NCBI RefSeq assembly: GCF_003344965.1
Contig: NZ_CP031194.1
Span: 62,001 to 126,000, forward strand
Direction of reading: 5' to 3'
Source of the DNA: Streptomyces paludis
GTDB lineage: Bacteria; Actinomycetota; Actinomycetes; Streptomycetales; Streptomycetaceae
DNA length: 64,000 nt
Part shown: positions 8,625-18,100 of the stretch, piece after piece
Layout: each line of letters opens with the position of its first letter
Position numbering within the stretch: the stretch's first letter is position 1
Position numbers and translations under genes: made by a program
The notes under the pieces: model-generated
Told to the model about the DNA's origin: nothing
The model's database searches: none
What the model saw: the letters and a program-made list of their open reading frames with translations, nothing else

Positions 8625-9598
8625 GGAGCCGGCCGAGCGTTTCCCCGGTCGCCGGGGCGACGGTGCTGCACTGCGACGATCTGGCCGTGGCGACCTACGC
8701 CCACCGTACGGACCGGCCGCACCGGCCGAACCGGGCGGACCGTACGGACCTGGCCGACCGGGCCGACCGGGCGTCGCTGCCGACGGCGACGGCGACGGTC
8801 GCCGCCCCGGCGCACGCGGCGCGTCCGTATCTGCATCCCGTGCGGACGCTCGGCGGGGTCACGGTGACGGAGCTGCGGCCCGCCGACCATCCCCACCATC
8901 TGGGGGTGTCCATGGCGGTGCCGGATGTCGCCGGCACCACCTTCCCGGGCGTCAACTTCTGGGGCGGGCGCACCTATGTGCGCGACCGGGGGCCCGTGGA
9001 GCTGGACAACCACGGTACGCAGGAGCACACCGGCTGGCTGCTGCGGGACCCCGACGGCTGTGTGCAGGAGCTGTCCTGGTCGCGCCGGGGCCGGGAGCTG
9101 CTCAGGGAGCGGCGGACGATCAGCGCGCTGGCGCTCTCGGACCGGGCCTGGTCCCTCGACTTCACCTCGGCGCTGACCAATGTGTCCGGCGAGGATCTGT
9201 CGGTGGGCAGCCCGGCGACCAACGGGCGTCCGGGGGCCGGTTACGGCGGCTTCTTCTGGCGGGCGCCCCGGCCGGGTCCGGACGAGCCGGCGCCGGACGT
9301 GTTCACCGGGGCCGCGACGGGCGAGGAGGCGGTGCACGGGCGCAGCGCCGACTGGCTGGTGCTCGCGGGGCGGGGCTGGTCGCTGCTGTTCTGCGGCGGG
9401 AACGCCGAGACCCGGGCGGACCCGTGGTTCGTCCGCACCACCGAGTATCCGGGGGTGGGCTCCTCGCTGGCGTGGGAGCGGCGGCTGCCGCTGCCCGCGG
9501 GCGGGACCACCGCCCGGCGGGTGATCACCGTCGTGGTGGACGGCCGGCTCGACCGGCCGGCCGCGGCGGCCCTGGCCCGCAGGGCGGTGACCGCCTGA
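8621..9598 (+). CDS. PmoA / DUF6807 family protein
   Basis: 325 aa protein of the family annotated PmoA or DUF6807, recognised by DHPHHLGVS (about residue 90), NFWGGRTYV and the late FFWRAP block. No signal peptide, so probably cytoplasmic. Biochemical function is unknown; the family is often next to Gfo/Idh/MocA dehydrogenases and sugar importers, as here, suggesting a sugar-modifying role. Oddity: residues 28-50 are an Arg/Asp-rich imperfect repeat (DRTDRPHRPNRADRTDLADR), probably an expanded loop. Confidence 0.75.
   Translation: MRSRPSVSPVAGATVLHCDDLAVATYAHRTDRPHRPNRADRTDLADRADRASLPTATATVAAPAHAARPYLHPVRTLGGVTVTELRPADHPHHLGVSMAVPDVAGTTFPGVNFWGGRTYVRDRGPVELDNHGTQEHTGWLLRDPDGCVQELSWSRRGRELLRERRTISALALSDRAWSLDFTSALTNVSGEDLSVGSPATNGRPGAGYGGFFWRAPRPGPDEPAPDVFTGAATGEEAVHGRSADWLVLAGRGWSLLFCGGNAETRADPWFVRTTEYPGVGSSLAWERRLPLPAGGTTARRVITVVVDGRLDRPAAAALARRAVTA
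8702..8773 (+). repeat. In-frame degenerate repeat inside the PmoA-family gene
   Basis: Imperfect tandem copies of a CCGTACGGACC / CCGACCGGG-type 9-12 bp unit, encoding an Arg/Asp-rich low-complexity stretch. It resembles the short intergenic repeats elsewhere in the window. Confidence 0.5.
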
Positions 9599-9646
9599 GC
9601 GCCGTTCCGCCGCGCCGTACCCGAATCCTGTGAGGAGAGAGCCGCA

Positions 9647-10813
9647 ATGACGCACTCGCACCCGCACACCGACACCACTACTCACACTGACACCGGCACC
9701 GGCACCACTGCCGGCTCTGACACCGGCACCCGCTCCCTCGCTTCCGCGCGCACCGCGGCCGTCGGCCTGGCCGCGCTCGCCGCGCTGCTCGCCCCCTTGG
9801 TCTCCGCGCCGTCGGTGGCGATGGCCACCGAGCGGTCCGCCGGGGCCGTCCTGCACGTTCCCGCCGACTACCCCACCGTCCAGTCCGCCGTGGACGCCGT
9901 GCCGGCCGGGAACACCGAGCCGGTGACGATCGCCCTCGCCGCGGGTACCTACCGGGAGCAGGTCCGGATCCCGGCGACCAAGCCGCATCTGCTGCTCAAA
10001 GGCGCGTCGCGGGACCGGTCGCGTACGGTCATCGTCTTCGACACGCCCAACGAGTACGGCGGTTCCAGCGGCAGCGCGACCGTGCTGATCGCGGCGAGCG
10101 ATGTCACCGCCCGCGATCTCACCTTCGTCAACGACTTCGACGAGGCGGCGCACGACGTGGCCAACCCGCAGGCGCTGGCGATGAAGACCACCGGGGACCG
10201 GATCGTCTTCGAGAACACCGCCTTCAAGGGCAACCAGGACACCCTGATGACGGACAGCCCGGCGCTGACCCGGCTGAGCCGGGTCTATGTCCGCGACTCG
10301 TACATCGAGGGCGATGTGGACTTCCTCTACGGGCGGGCCACCACGGTCGTCGAACGCTCCCTGATCAAGGCGCTCAGCCGGGGCTCGGACACCAACAACG
10401 GCTATCTGACGGCCGCTTCGACCTGGAAGGACAACCCGTACGGTTTCCTCATCACCCGTAGCCGGGTGATCAGCGACGCGCCCGCGGGGACCTTCCATCT
10501 CGGCCGGCCCTGGCATCCGGGCGGCCAGCCGGACGCGATCGCGCAGGTGCTCTTCCGTGACACCGAACTGCCGGCCGCCATCAAGTCCGAGCCGTGGGCG
10601 GACATGAGCGGCTTCTCGTGGAAGGACGCCCGGTTCGCCGAGTACCGCAACTACGGTCCGGGCGCGGGCATCACGCCCGACCGCCCGCAGCTGACGGACG
10701 CCGAGGCGGCGGTCCACGAGGTCGCCGACTATCTGGCGGGCCCGGACGGCTGGGCGCCGCAGAACTCCGTACGTGCCCATGGCACGGCTCACGGACACAG
10801 CGCACACCACTGA
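9647..10813 (+). CDS. Secreted pectin methylesterase (CE8)
   Basis: 388 aa beta-helix pectinesterase that removes methyl esters from homogalacturonan outside the cell. A strong GAGGAG lies 8 bases before the ATG. An unusual Thr/His-rich leader (about 30 residues) precedes the signal-peptide core near 35-60. Family motifs are present in order: GNQDTL and GDVDFLYG (the catalytic aspartate blocks) and HLGRPW (substrate-binding Arg/Trp). The C-terminal tail is His/Gly-rich and runs into a simple-sequence region. De-esterified pectin would be the substrate for lyases or hydrolases. Confidence 0.92.
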   Translation: MTHSHPHTDTTTHTDTGTGTTAGSDTGTRSLASARTAAVGLAALAALLAPLVSAPSVAMATERSAGAVLHVPADYPTVQSAVDAVPAGNTEPVTIALAAGTYREQVRIPATKPHLLLKGASRDRSRTVIVFDTPNEYGGSSGSATVLIAASDVTARDLTFVNDFDEAAHDVANPQALAMKTTGDRIVFENTAFKGNQDTLMTDSPALTRLSRVYVRDSYIEGDVDFLYGRATTVVERSLIKALSRGSDTNNGYLTAASTWKDNPYGFLITRSRVISDAPAGTFHLGRPWHPGGQPDAIAQVLFRDTELPAAIKSEPWADMSGFSWKDARFAEYRNYGPGAGITPDRPQLTDAEAAVHEVADYLAGPDGWAPQNSVRAHGTAHGHSAHH

Positions 10814-10909
10814 CACCACGGCTGACACCACAACTGACACTCACCGCACCACTGACATCCACCACACCACTGGCATACACACCGCCACTGGCACTCACCG
10901 CACCGCTGA
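10801..10909. repeat. Degenerate CACCACTGACA-type repeat tract
   Basis: The gap between the pectin methylesterase and binding-protein genes is almost entirely imperfect copies of a 10-12 bp CAC-CAC-TGACA unit. A related composition appears at the start of the esterase gene (about 9660-9720). It reads through as Thr/Asp/His-rich in one frame, but I see no start with a ribosome site, so I treat it as non-coding. Confidence 0.55.
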
Positions 10910-10940
10910 TTCAGATCATTTCGACAGAGAAGAGCCGGCC

Positions 10941-12293
10941 ATGAGTATCCGAACGACTTCCAGCAGAGCCCTGTCCCCCAGAGGGCGGACGGCCGCGGCC
11001 GTCTCGCTCGCCGCCGTCCTCGCCCTCACCGCCACCGCGTGCGGCGACGACGGGAGCGGCGGTGGCAGCGAGGGGTCCGGCAAGGGCGAGATCACCCTCT
11101 GGGACAACAACACGGGTGAGCGCCGGGACATCTGGGCGCAGATCATCAAGGACTTCCAGAAGGAGAACCCGGACATCCGGGTCAAGTACGTGGGGATCCC
11201 GATCGACCAGGTCCAGGCGAAGTACGACACGGCGATCGACGGCGGCGGGCTGCCGGACGTCGGTGGTGTGACCACCGCGTACCTCTCCAACCTGGTGGTA
11301 CGGGACGTCCTGGAGCCGGTGAGCGACCGGATCGACTCCAGCGGCCTCAAGGGGAAGCTCGTCCCGACGATGGTGTCCGGGGTGAAGGCGGCCGGCGGCC
11401 AGGGCGACGAGATGTACTCCGTGCCGACCTCCAGCAACAACGGCACGCTCTGGTACCGCACGGACCTGTTCGACGCGGCCGGGCTGGAGGCTCCGACCTC
11501 GTGGGCGTCGTTCTACGCGGCGGCCGAGAAGCTCACCGCGGCGGGGAAGAACAAGTTCGGCTACACCATCCGCGGCGGCGCGGGCTCGATCGCTCCCGCG
11601 ATGGACGCGATGTACGGGCAGTCCGGCATCTCGGAGTTCTGGGACGGCGACAAGACCACCGTCAACGACCCGAAGAACGTCGAGGCGCTGGAGAAGTACG
11701 TCGCCCTGTACAAGAAGGTGACACCGTCCGCCGACGTCAACAACGACTTCATCAAGATGGTCGCGCAGTGGGACAACGGCACGATCGGCATGCTGACCCA
11801 CAACCTCGCCTCGTACCAGAACCATGTGGAGGCGCTCGGCAAGGAGAAGTTCAAGGGCCTGCCCTACCCGACGCAGGAGGACGGCTCGCGCGTCCAGGTC
11901 TCCAACCCCGTTGACGGTCTGGGTCTGTTCAAGAACAGCAAGAACAAGGCCGCGGCCTGGAAGCTCATCGAGTTCGCGGCCTCGCACAAGTCCAACAGCG
12001 CGTGGAACGCGTCGGCCGGCTCCATCCCGGCCAACACCGACGCCGCCGCCGACGCCTGGATCCAGGACGCCGAGCCGACCGCCGCCGCGATGAAGGCGCT
12101 CAGCGACGGCAGCACGAAGATCGTGAACCTTCCCTACTACCTGCCGGACTGGAACACCATCAGCAAGTCCGGCAACGAGCCCAACTTCCAGAAGGTGCTG
12201 CTCGGCGACATGTCCGCGAAGGACTTCGCGGACAAGCTCGCCAAGGAGCTGAACGCCGCCCAGGCGGAGTGGCGGGAACAGCAGAAGGGCTGA
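10941..12293 (+). CDS. Extracellular sugar-binding lipoprotein (ABC transporter)
   Basis: 450 aa family-1 solute-binding protein. Signal peptide with lipobox LTATAC gives a lipid-anchored cysteine near residue 33, followed by a Gly/Ser linker. The mature part has the usual two-lobe pattern (ITLWDNNTGERRDIW at the start; NGTLWYRTDLFDAAGLEAPTSW later). Most likely the receptor for the permease pair at 5606-7479, which lacks one of its own. Lying between pectin methylesterase and rhamnogalacturonan acetylesterase, it probably binds pectin-derived oligosaccharides. Confidence 0.92.
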   Translation: MSIRTTSSRALSPRGRTAAAVSLAAVLALTATACGDDGSGGGSEGSGKGEITLWDNNTGERRDIWAQIIKDFQKENPDIRVKYVGIPIDQVQAKYDTAIDGGGLPDVGGVTTAYLSNLVVRDVLEPVSDRIDSSGLKGKLVPTMVSGVKAAGGQGDEMYSVPTSSNNGTLWYRTDLFDAAGLEAPTSWASFYAAAEKLTAAGKNKFGYTIRGGAGSIAPAMDAMYGQSGISEFWDGDKTTVNDPKNVEALEKYVALYKKVTPSADVNNDFIKMVAQWDNGTIGMLTHNLASYQNHVEALGKEKFKGLPYPTQEDGSRVQVSNPVDGLGLFKNSKNKAAAWKLIEFAASHKSNSAWNASAGSIPANTDAAADAWIQDAEPTAAAMKALSDGSTKIVNLPYYLPDWNTISKSGNEPNFQKVLLGDMSAKDFADKLAKELNAAQAEWREQQKG

Positions 12294-12339
12294 CCTCCGC
12301 GCTTCCCCCGACCGTCCCAGGAAAGTGAGGCACACCGAC

Positions 12340-13173
12340 GTGTCCATCTCCCGACGACAGGCCGCCGCGGCGCTCTCCGCGCTGCCGCTGGCCGCGATGA
12401 CCGGGTCCGGTACCGGGGTGGCGAGCGCCCCGGCCCGTCCCCGGAGGACCGTGCACATCGCCGGGGACTCCACGGCCGCCGACAAGTACGCGCGCGCCGC
12501 GCCGGAGGCCGGCTGGGGCATGGCGCTCCCCTTCCTGCTCGGAAAGGGCATCGCCGTCGCCAACCACGCGGTGAACGGCCGCAGTTCGAAGAGCTTCATC
12601 GACGAGGGACGGCTCACCGCGCTCCTCGCCGTGGTCCGCCCCGGCGATCTGCTGCTCGTCCAGTTCGGCCACAACGACGAGAAGGCCGACGATCCCGCCC
12701 GCTACACCGAGCCCTGGTCCACGTACCAGGACTGTCTGCGGCGGTATCTGAAGGGGGCCCGCGACGCCGGGGCCCGGCCGGTGCTGCTCACCTCGGTGGA
12801 GCGCCGCAGGTTCGACGCGGCGGGCGGCGCGGTGCCCACCCACGGTGAGTATCCCGCGGCGGTGCGCGCGCTGGCCGCCGAGGAGCGGGTGCCGCTGCTG
12901 GACAGCCAGGCACAGTCGCTGGCGCTGTGGCAGCGGCTGGGGCCCGAGACGACGAAGTCGTACTTCAACTGGCTGCCGCCGGGCGAGTCGCCGAACTATC
13001 CCAGCGGTGTCTCGGACAACACGCACTTCCGTCCGACGGGCGCCGTGGCGGTCGCGCGGCTGGTGGCCCGCGCGCTGCGGGACGAACGGGTGCTGGCACC
13101 CGGCGAGTTGCGCCGGCTGGACGAGGAGATTCCGGAGTCCTGGCTGAGCTGGCTCGACAACCCGGTCGCGTAG
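12340..13173 (+). CDS. Rhamnogalacturonan acetylesterase (SGNH hydrolase, CE12-like)
   Basis: 277 aa secreted esterase that removes acetyl groups from rhamnogalacturonan. GTG 12340 is chosen because GTGAGG sits 9 bases upstream; another GTG at 12325 has no proper spacing. The N-terminus carries SRRQAAAALSALPL, a Tat-type signal. SGNH blocks: nucleophile S44 in GDSTAADKY, G80 in NHAVNGRS, N112 in QFGHND, and the D226/H229 pair in SDNTHF. Downstream of the pectin binding protein and facing the rhamnogalacturonan lyase gene. Confidence 0.9.
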   Translation: MSISRRQAAAALSALPLAAMTGSGTGVASAPARPRRTVHIAGDSTAADKYARAAPEAGWGMALPFLLGKGIAVANHAVNGRSSKSFIDEGRLTALLAVVRPGDLLLVQFGHNDEKADDPARYTEPWSTYQDCLRRYLKGARDAGARPVLLTSVERRRFDAAGGAVPTHGEYPAAVRALAAEERVPLLDSQAQSLALWQRLGPETTKSYFNWLPPGESPNYPSGVSDNTHFRPTGAVAVARLVARALRDERVLAPGELRRLDEEIPESWLSWLDNPVA

Positions 13174-13187
13174 AGCGGTATGCGGGG

Positions 13188-13230
13188 CGTGCTGTCCGGG
13201 GAGCGGTGGTTTCTCTCCCCGGACAGCACG
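13188..13230. terminator. Strong hairpin between convergent genes
   Basis: Perfect 16-bp inverted repeat (CGTGCTGTCCGGGGAG and its complement) around an 11-base loop, between the ends of the convergent acetylesterase and lyase genes. No clear T-run, as is common in Streptomyces; probably a bidirectional terminator. Confidence 0.8.
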
Positions 13231-13260
13231 GGTCGGGTCAGGACGGGTCAGCCGGCCACG

Positions 13261-14994
13261 TCAGGTCAGCAGGTCCAGGCAGTCGAAGGAGGTGCCGGGG
13301 CTCAGGAAGCCGGAGCCGGTGGAGCCGCTGACCACGTTCACCTTCAGCACGTTGTACTGGCCCGTGTCCGTCTGCCAGGCGGAGGCGGGCACGCTGTAGG
13401 TGAAGGTGTTGTTGTTGCCGCGGTAGGAGCCGGTGGTGAGCGAGCGGGTGGAGGGCTGGGTGGGCGGTGAGGGGATCGCCGACACCCAGCTGTTGACGGT
13501 GATCCGGGGGCGGGCGTTGATGTAGGCGGTGGTGACCCCGATCCGCAGGGTGTGCGCGGCGGCGGCCTGGGCCGCGGTGAGCCTGAAGTAGACGAGGATC
13601 CCGTCGTTGACGCCCGACCAGATGTAGCAGGGGAAGGACGCCGTCTCGCCGCTGCCGATCACCACGTTCCCGGTCCAGGCGGCGGCCCGTATGTCCGAGG
13701 GGTGCGCGTACGTCATGAGCTGGGCGTTCTTGAAGCCGGCCGGTGTGCCGCTCCAGTTGTTGATGCGCCAGATCGCCGGGGCGGCGCTCGGGTCGTTGGT
13801 GATCGTGAGGGTGTTGAGGGCCGTGGCGTTGCCCGCGGTGACGGTCACCGAGGTGGTGTGCACGGCGAGTTCGCCCTTGTAGACGGTCAGTGTGTAGGTG
13901 CCGGGCAGCATGTTGGGGCAGGAGTACGCGCCGTTGGACGCGGCGGCCGGGGCCCAGTACTGGGCGTTGGCGTTGGCGAAGCCCACGGTGTACGGGTAGG
14001 CGGTGTCCCGGCCGGCGATGCCCACGCCCGCGACCCGGCCGCGGGCGCTCCTGCCGACCCAGCCGGAGATCCCGAGGCCGTCCACCCAGGAGGTGTCGAG
14101 ATTCGCGGCGTACAGCGAGGAGGCGGGCGCGCCGCCGTTGGTGAAGCTCAGGACGTACGGGCCCTGGAGGCCGAAGCGTTCGGCCTCGGTCTGGGCCTGG
14201 TTGTAGTGCAGGATCTCGTAGAGTCCGACGCCGTTCTCGTTGGCGTGGCGCAGCAGTGAGCGGTAGAAGGGGCCGCCGGACGCCTTCTCGTGGTTGCTGC
14301 GGACCATCCAGAGGCCGACCGAGCCGGTGGTGTAGCCGATGTAGTCGTAGTCCATGACCCGTACGCCCGAGTAGTGCTTGGAGCGGGTCTGGCCGCCGGA
14401 CTGCCGGTAGACGTCGGACGCCTCGATGACGGCGTCGGACGACTCCACCCAGCCGTCGGGGGCGTTGTTGGGGAAGATGCCGGGCTTGAGCCGGACGATG
14501 TAGCGGGTGGCGGTGAACGAGGTGTCGGCCTTGTTGGTCCAGAGGTACACGTTGTTCTCACCGCTGCGGGCCGCGTAGTAGTGGCGCAGTGTGCCGTGGA
14601 CGACGGAGACGAGGATGGTGGAGCCGGACTGCGCGATGCTGACGGTGGAGGCGCCGAGTCCGGACTCGACGTGGGAGTGCGCGCCTCCGTACCCCTCGTA
14701 CTCGGTGGTCCCGTAGACCAGTGAGGTCAGGTCGCCGGTGCTCTTGGAGACCTTGAAGACGAGGCTGGCGCCGGTGCTGATGACGTAGTTCGCGCCGTCG
14801 TCGGTGTAGCCGAAGGCCGCCGCCAGCGCGGGGGTCGCGGTGAGTCCGGTGACGGCGGCTCCCGCCGCGACGGCTCCGGCGGCGGTGGCGCCGAGGACGG
14901 CGCGGCGCGAGGGGTGCCGGCGGGCGGTGGCCGTCGGCTCGGCGGACACCGGATCCGCGGTCGCCGGACTCGTGGTCGGAGGGTCGGTAGCCAT
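13261..14994 (-). CDS. Secreted rhamnogalacturonan lyase (PL4-like)
   Basis: 577 aa enzyme expected to cleave the rhamnose-galacturonate backbone of RG-I by beta-elimination. ATG 14994 follows GGAG by 7 bases. Residues 28-60 form a Tat signal (SRRAVLGATAAG). The N-terminal beta-sandwich is the catalytic part, with the conserved block NHEKASGGPFYRSLLRH (H235 a candidate catalytic residue). A short Fn3-like carboxypeptidase-regulatory domain and a C-terminal galactose-binding-type sandwich follow, the usual three-domain PL4 layout. Exact catalytic lysine not assigned. It is paired functionally with the acetylesterase. Confidence 0.85.
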   Translation of the reverse strand: MATDPPTTSPATADPVSAEPTATARRHPSRRAVLGATAAGAVAAGAAVTGLTATPALAAAFGYTDDGANYVISTGASLVFKVSKSTGDLTSLVYGTTEYEGYGGAHSHVESGLGASTVSIAQSGSTILVSVVHGTLRHYYAARSGENNVYLWTNKADTSFTATRYIVRLKPGIFPNNAPDGWVESSDAVIEASDVYRQSGGQTRSKHYSGVRVMDYDYIGYTTGSVGLWMVRSNHEKASGGPFYRSLLRHANENGVGLYEILHYNQAQTEAERFGLQGPYVLSFTNGGAPASSLYAANLDTSWVDGLGISGWVGRSARGRVAGVGIAGRDTAYPYTVGFANANAQYWAPAAASNGAYSCPNMLPGTYTLTVYKGELAVHTTSVTVTAGNATALNTLTITNDPSAAPAIWRINNWSGTPAGFKNAQLMTYAHPSDIRAAAWTGNVVIGSGETASFPCYIWSGVNDGILVYFRLTAAQAAAAHTLRIGVTTAYINARPRITVNSWVSAIPSPPTQPSTRSLTTGSYRGNNNTFTYSVPASAWQTDTGQYNVLKVNVVSGSTGSGFLSPGTSFDCLDLLT

Positions 14995-15043
14995 GGGGGG
15001 ACTCCAACGGTAGGCGGGTGCGGGGGGCTTGGGGCGTGGGAAC

Positions 15044-15076
15044 GCGGAGGGAGGGTGAGTACGCACCTCCCTCCGC
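15044..15076 (-). terminator. Hairpin downstream of the 1525-residue protein gene
   Basis: 11-bp perfect inverted repeat (GCGGAGGGAGG with CCTCCCTCCGC) around an 11-base loop, about 100 bases past the stop of the large gene and before the lyase start. Probably terminates the former and separates the two transcription units. Confidence 0.65.
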
Positions 15077-15176
15077 ATCCCCTGGTCGCCGCCGCCCGCG
15101 CCTTGGTTGCCGCGGGTTCAGAAGTTTTTTCCGAGACCGGTGGGGCGGGTGGGGCGGACCCGGTACGGGGAAGGTG

Positions 15177-18100
15177 TCACTCCTCGTCGGGCAGGTAGGA
15201 CCAGAACTCCACCTCCCCCAGGTTGACCCGCCCGTCGTGGTTGTCGTAGATCCGGATTCTGCGGTACGAGGCCGTGCGGCCGAGCGCGACCTCGTACCAC
15301 TGGGCGGCACTCACACCGCTGATGGTGTGCAGGTCGGTCCAGGTCAGGCCATCGTCGGAGCCGCGGAACACCGTGCCGTTGGCGCGGGCCAGCTGGCCGG
15401 CGCGGGGGTGGAAGCGGATCTTGTCGATGGTGATGGGGCCGGCCGTTCCCGCGTCGATGTCGACCCAGCTCTCGGCGGCCAGTGTGTCGGTGTAGGTGGC
15501 GGGGTCGCCGTCGAAGAGCCGCCAGCCGTTGGACGCCTTGGTGCCGGTGCCCGGCCATTCGACGGTGGACGCCTCGACCATGTCCCTGGTGACCGAGAAC
15601 CGGGTCAGCAGGGTGTCCGTGGAGACCAGCAGGGCGTACGCGGCGTAGACCGCGTCGACGCGTGTCTCCTGGTCGCCGCCCGCGCGCTCGATCCGGTCGA
15701 TCTCGGCGGTGAAGGCCGCGTAGCTCTTCTTCGTCCAGGCGGCCCGGTCGGTCGCGCGGGCGCGTGCGATGACCTCGGCCAGGGTTTCGGCGACCGCGAG
15801 GGCGCTGTCCTCGGAGACCCGGGTGCCGCCGTCGGCGAGGGTCGCCACGACCTTGAACCAGCGCTTGCCGTGGCGCAGTTCCTTCTCCGTGTAGGAGCGT
15901 TCGCGGGTGCCGGTGACGGCCTTCTCCCAGCCGGCCGGGCGGGTGCGCGGGTCGGTGGCGGCGGTCTTGGCGTCGGCGGTGCGGTGGACGGTGAAGGCGA
16001 CGGCGTCCTCGGGCTTGTTCCAGGCGACGGTGAAGCGGTCGGCGGTGTGTCCGGCCACATACGGCCGGAGCGCGCCGCCGGCCGTGCCGGTCACCTTGAC
16101 GGCGGTGAACACCGCGCTGCCACTGGACGCGACGCCCGCGTGCACCGCGTACGGGAACGGGGTGAAGAGCGCGCCGACATAGGTCCAGGTGGTGCCGTCG
16201 GCGGAGGCGTGGGCGATCACCTGGTGGGTCTCGTAGTCCCGGACCAGCCGCAGATGGGGGTGGTCGGCGGCGGTGAAGCCGGAGATCCCGGCGTCGAGCG
16301 GGGAGCGTATGTCGTCCTGCCAGTCGTGGCGGCTGTCGCGGGTGCGGTTGGCCAGGACGAGCTTTCCGGTGGCGTCGGCGCCGAAGTAGAGGTAGCGGGT
16401 GTCGGGGTGGAGGCGGTCGCGGAGCATCAGCCCGGTCAGCGCGCCCCGGCGGTCGTCGACGCGGGCGGTGACCGTACCGCTGCCGGCCAGGACGCGGCTG
16501 ACGAGCAGCAGGGAGTCCTCGATGTCGCGGGTGGCGACCATGTAGTCGTCGCCCTCGCCGAGTCCGGTGCCGTCGCCGCCGGTGACGGCGATGGTGGCGC
16601 CCCCGCCGGAAGTGGTGCTGTGGAGGGAGGTGGTGCCGCGCCGCTGGGAGCCGAGCCTGTCGTCGCGCCAGCCGGTGCCGGTCAGCCGCCGGGACACGGG
16701 CGCGTCGAGGGTGACGGCGGCGCGCCAGGAGGACCAGCCGGTGCCCGCGCCGTTGACGGCGGTGACGGTGTAGAAGTACCCGCTGCCCCGCTGGACCTTG
16801 GTGTCGTGCCAGGCCAGTCCGGTGAGACCGGTGGCGACGGTGGTGTACGGGCCCTCGGCGCGGGGCGCCCGCTTGACGGTGTAAGTGGCGGCCCCGGCGG
16901 TGGGCGTCCACGCGACGGTGATCGAGGTGTCGGCCGGCAGGGCGGTCACGTACCGTACGACGGACGGCAGTGGCGCGGTGGTGGCGGTGTCGGAGAGTTT
17001 CAGGACGACGGCGGTGAAGGGCTCGACGGTGATGTGTCCGCCGGTGATCCGGAGGTTCTTGCCGGAGACGAGGTCGAGGACGGTGGACCCCCGGTGGTTC
17101 GCGGGGACGGCGAGCCGGTAGGTCTGCTTGTTGCCGTACGCGGCGCGGGTGGTGTTGACACCGAAGAGATAGGTGCCGTAGCGGGCGGTGAGGAAGTCGG
17201 TGTAGCCGGAGAAGGGGGTGTCGGCCTCGAAGTTCTCGCGGCGGACCGTACCGATGCCGGGCTGGTACGCGATGGGGCAGATCTCCCCGGCGAGCGCCTG
17301 CGGGGCCCAGTTGTCACCGGTGTTGATGTCCTCCATGAAGTCGGCGTCGATGGCGTCCATCCGGGCGTAGTAGTCCCGGTACTGGAACAGCCCGTTGGTC
17401 TGGATCTGCACGACGTGTTCATGGGTCGGTGTGATGACGTGCAGCCGGCCGTTGCCGGCGACGCCGCGGTTGCTCTGGTAGAGCGAGCCGAAGATCCGGG
17501 TGTCGCCGTCGCGCAGCGAGACGAACATGTTGTCGACGTCGATCCAGGCGAAGCGCTGGTAGTCCGTGTCCCGTACGCCCAGCGCGGTGAGTTCGCCGCC
17601 GGTGTAGGCGCGGAAGTCGGTCTGCGGCATGACCTTGCCCGCCTGCGCCGTACCCAGGCGGCTGTGCCGGGCGCGCCCGCCGGTGAGGTGGGCGTAGGTG
17701 TCGGGGAGCCGCAGATCGGCCTTGGGGTTGGCGGTGACCTGGGCGAATCCGTTGAAGTACTGGCGGTCGGCGAGCTGTTGCTGGGCGAAGCCGACGGCCT
17801 CGCGGGCGTACTCCCAGTAGGGCGCCCACTCGGAGCCGCGGTAGCGCTCCGCGTGCCGCGCCATGTGCGGCTCGAAGCCCGAAGTGAACAGTGACTGGCC
17901 CTCGTTGATGCGCGGGCCGTAGGCGGGGATGCCCGGCCAGTACCAGTTGCGCTCGTCGATGGAGCCGATGATCCGCATGACGCGGTTGCCCTTGTCGTCG
18001 ACGGACGCGTAGCGGGTGTAGCCGCGGGCGTGGACGTTGCGCAGCGCCAGTTTGAGGATGCGGTCGTTGAGTTCCTCGTCGCCCCGGTGGCCCCAGGTCC

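Noticed and set aside
7961..10840. Long open frame (959 codons) on the minus strand across the oxidoreductase, PmoA and esterase genes.
   Set aside because: Spans three well-supported plus-strand genes, has low-complexity Arg/Gly/Val composition and no ribosome site or family motif.
15018..17894. Long open frame (958 codons) on the plus strand opposite the giant enzyme.
   Set aside because: Val/Gly/Arg-rich translation with no domain pattern. It is an antisense shadow of GC-rich coding DNA; the minus-strand frame carries a Tat signal and recognisable domains.
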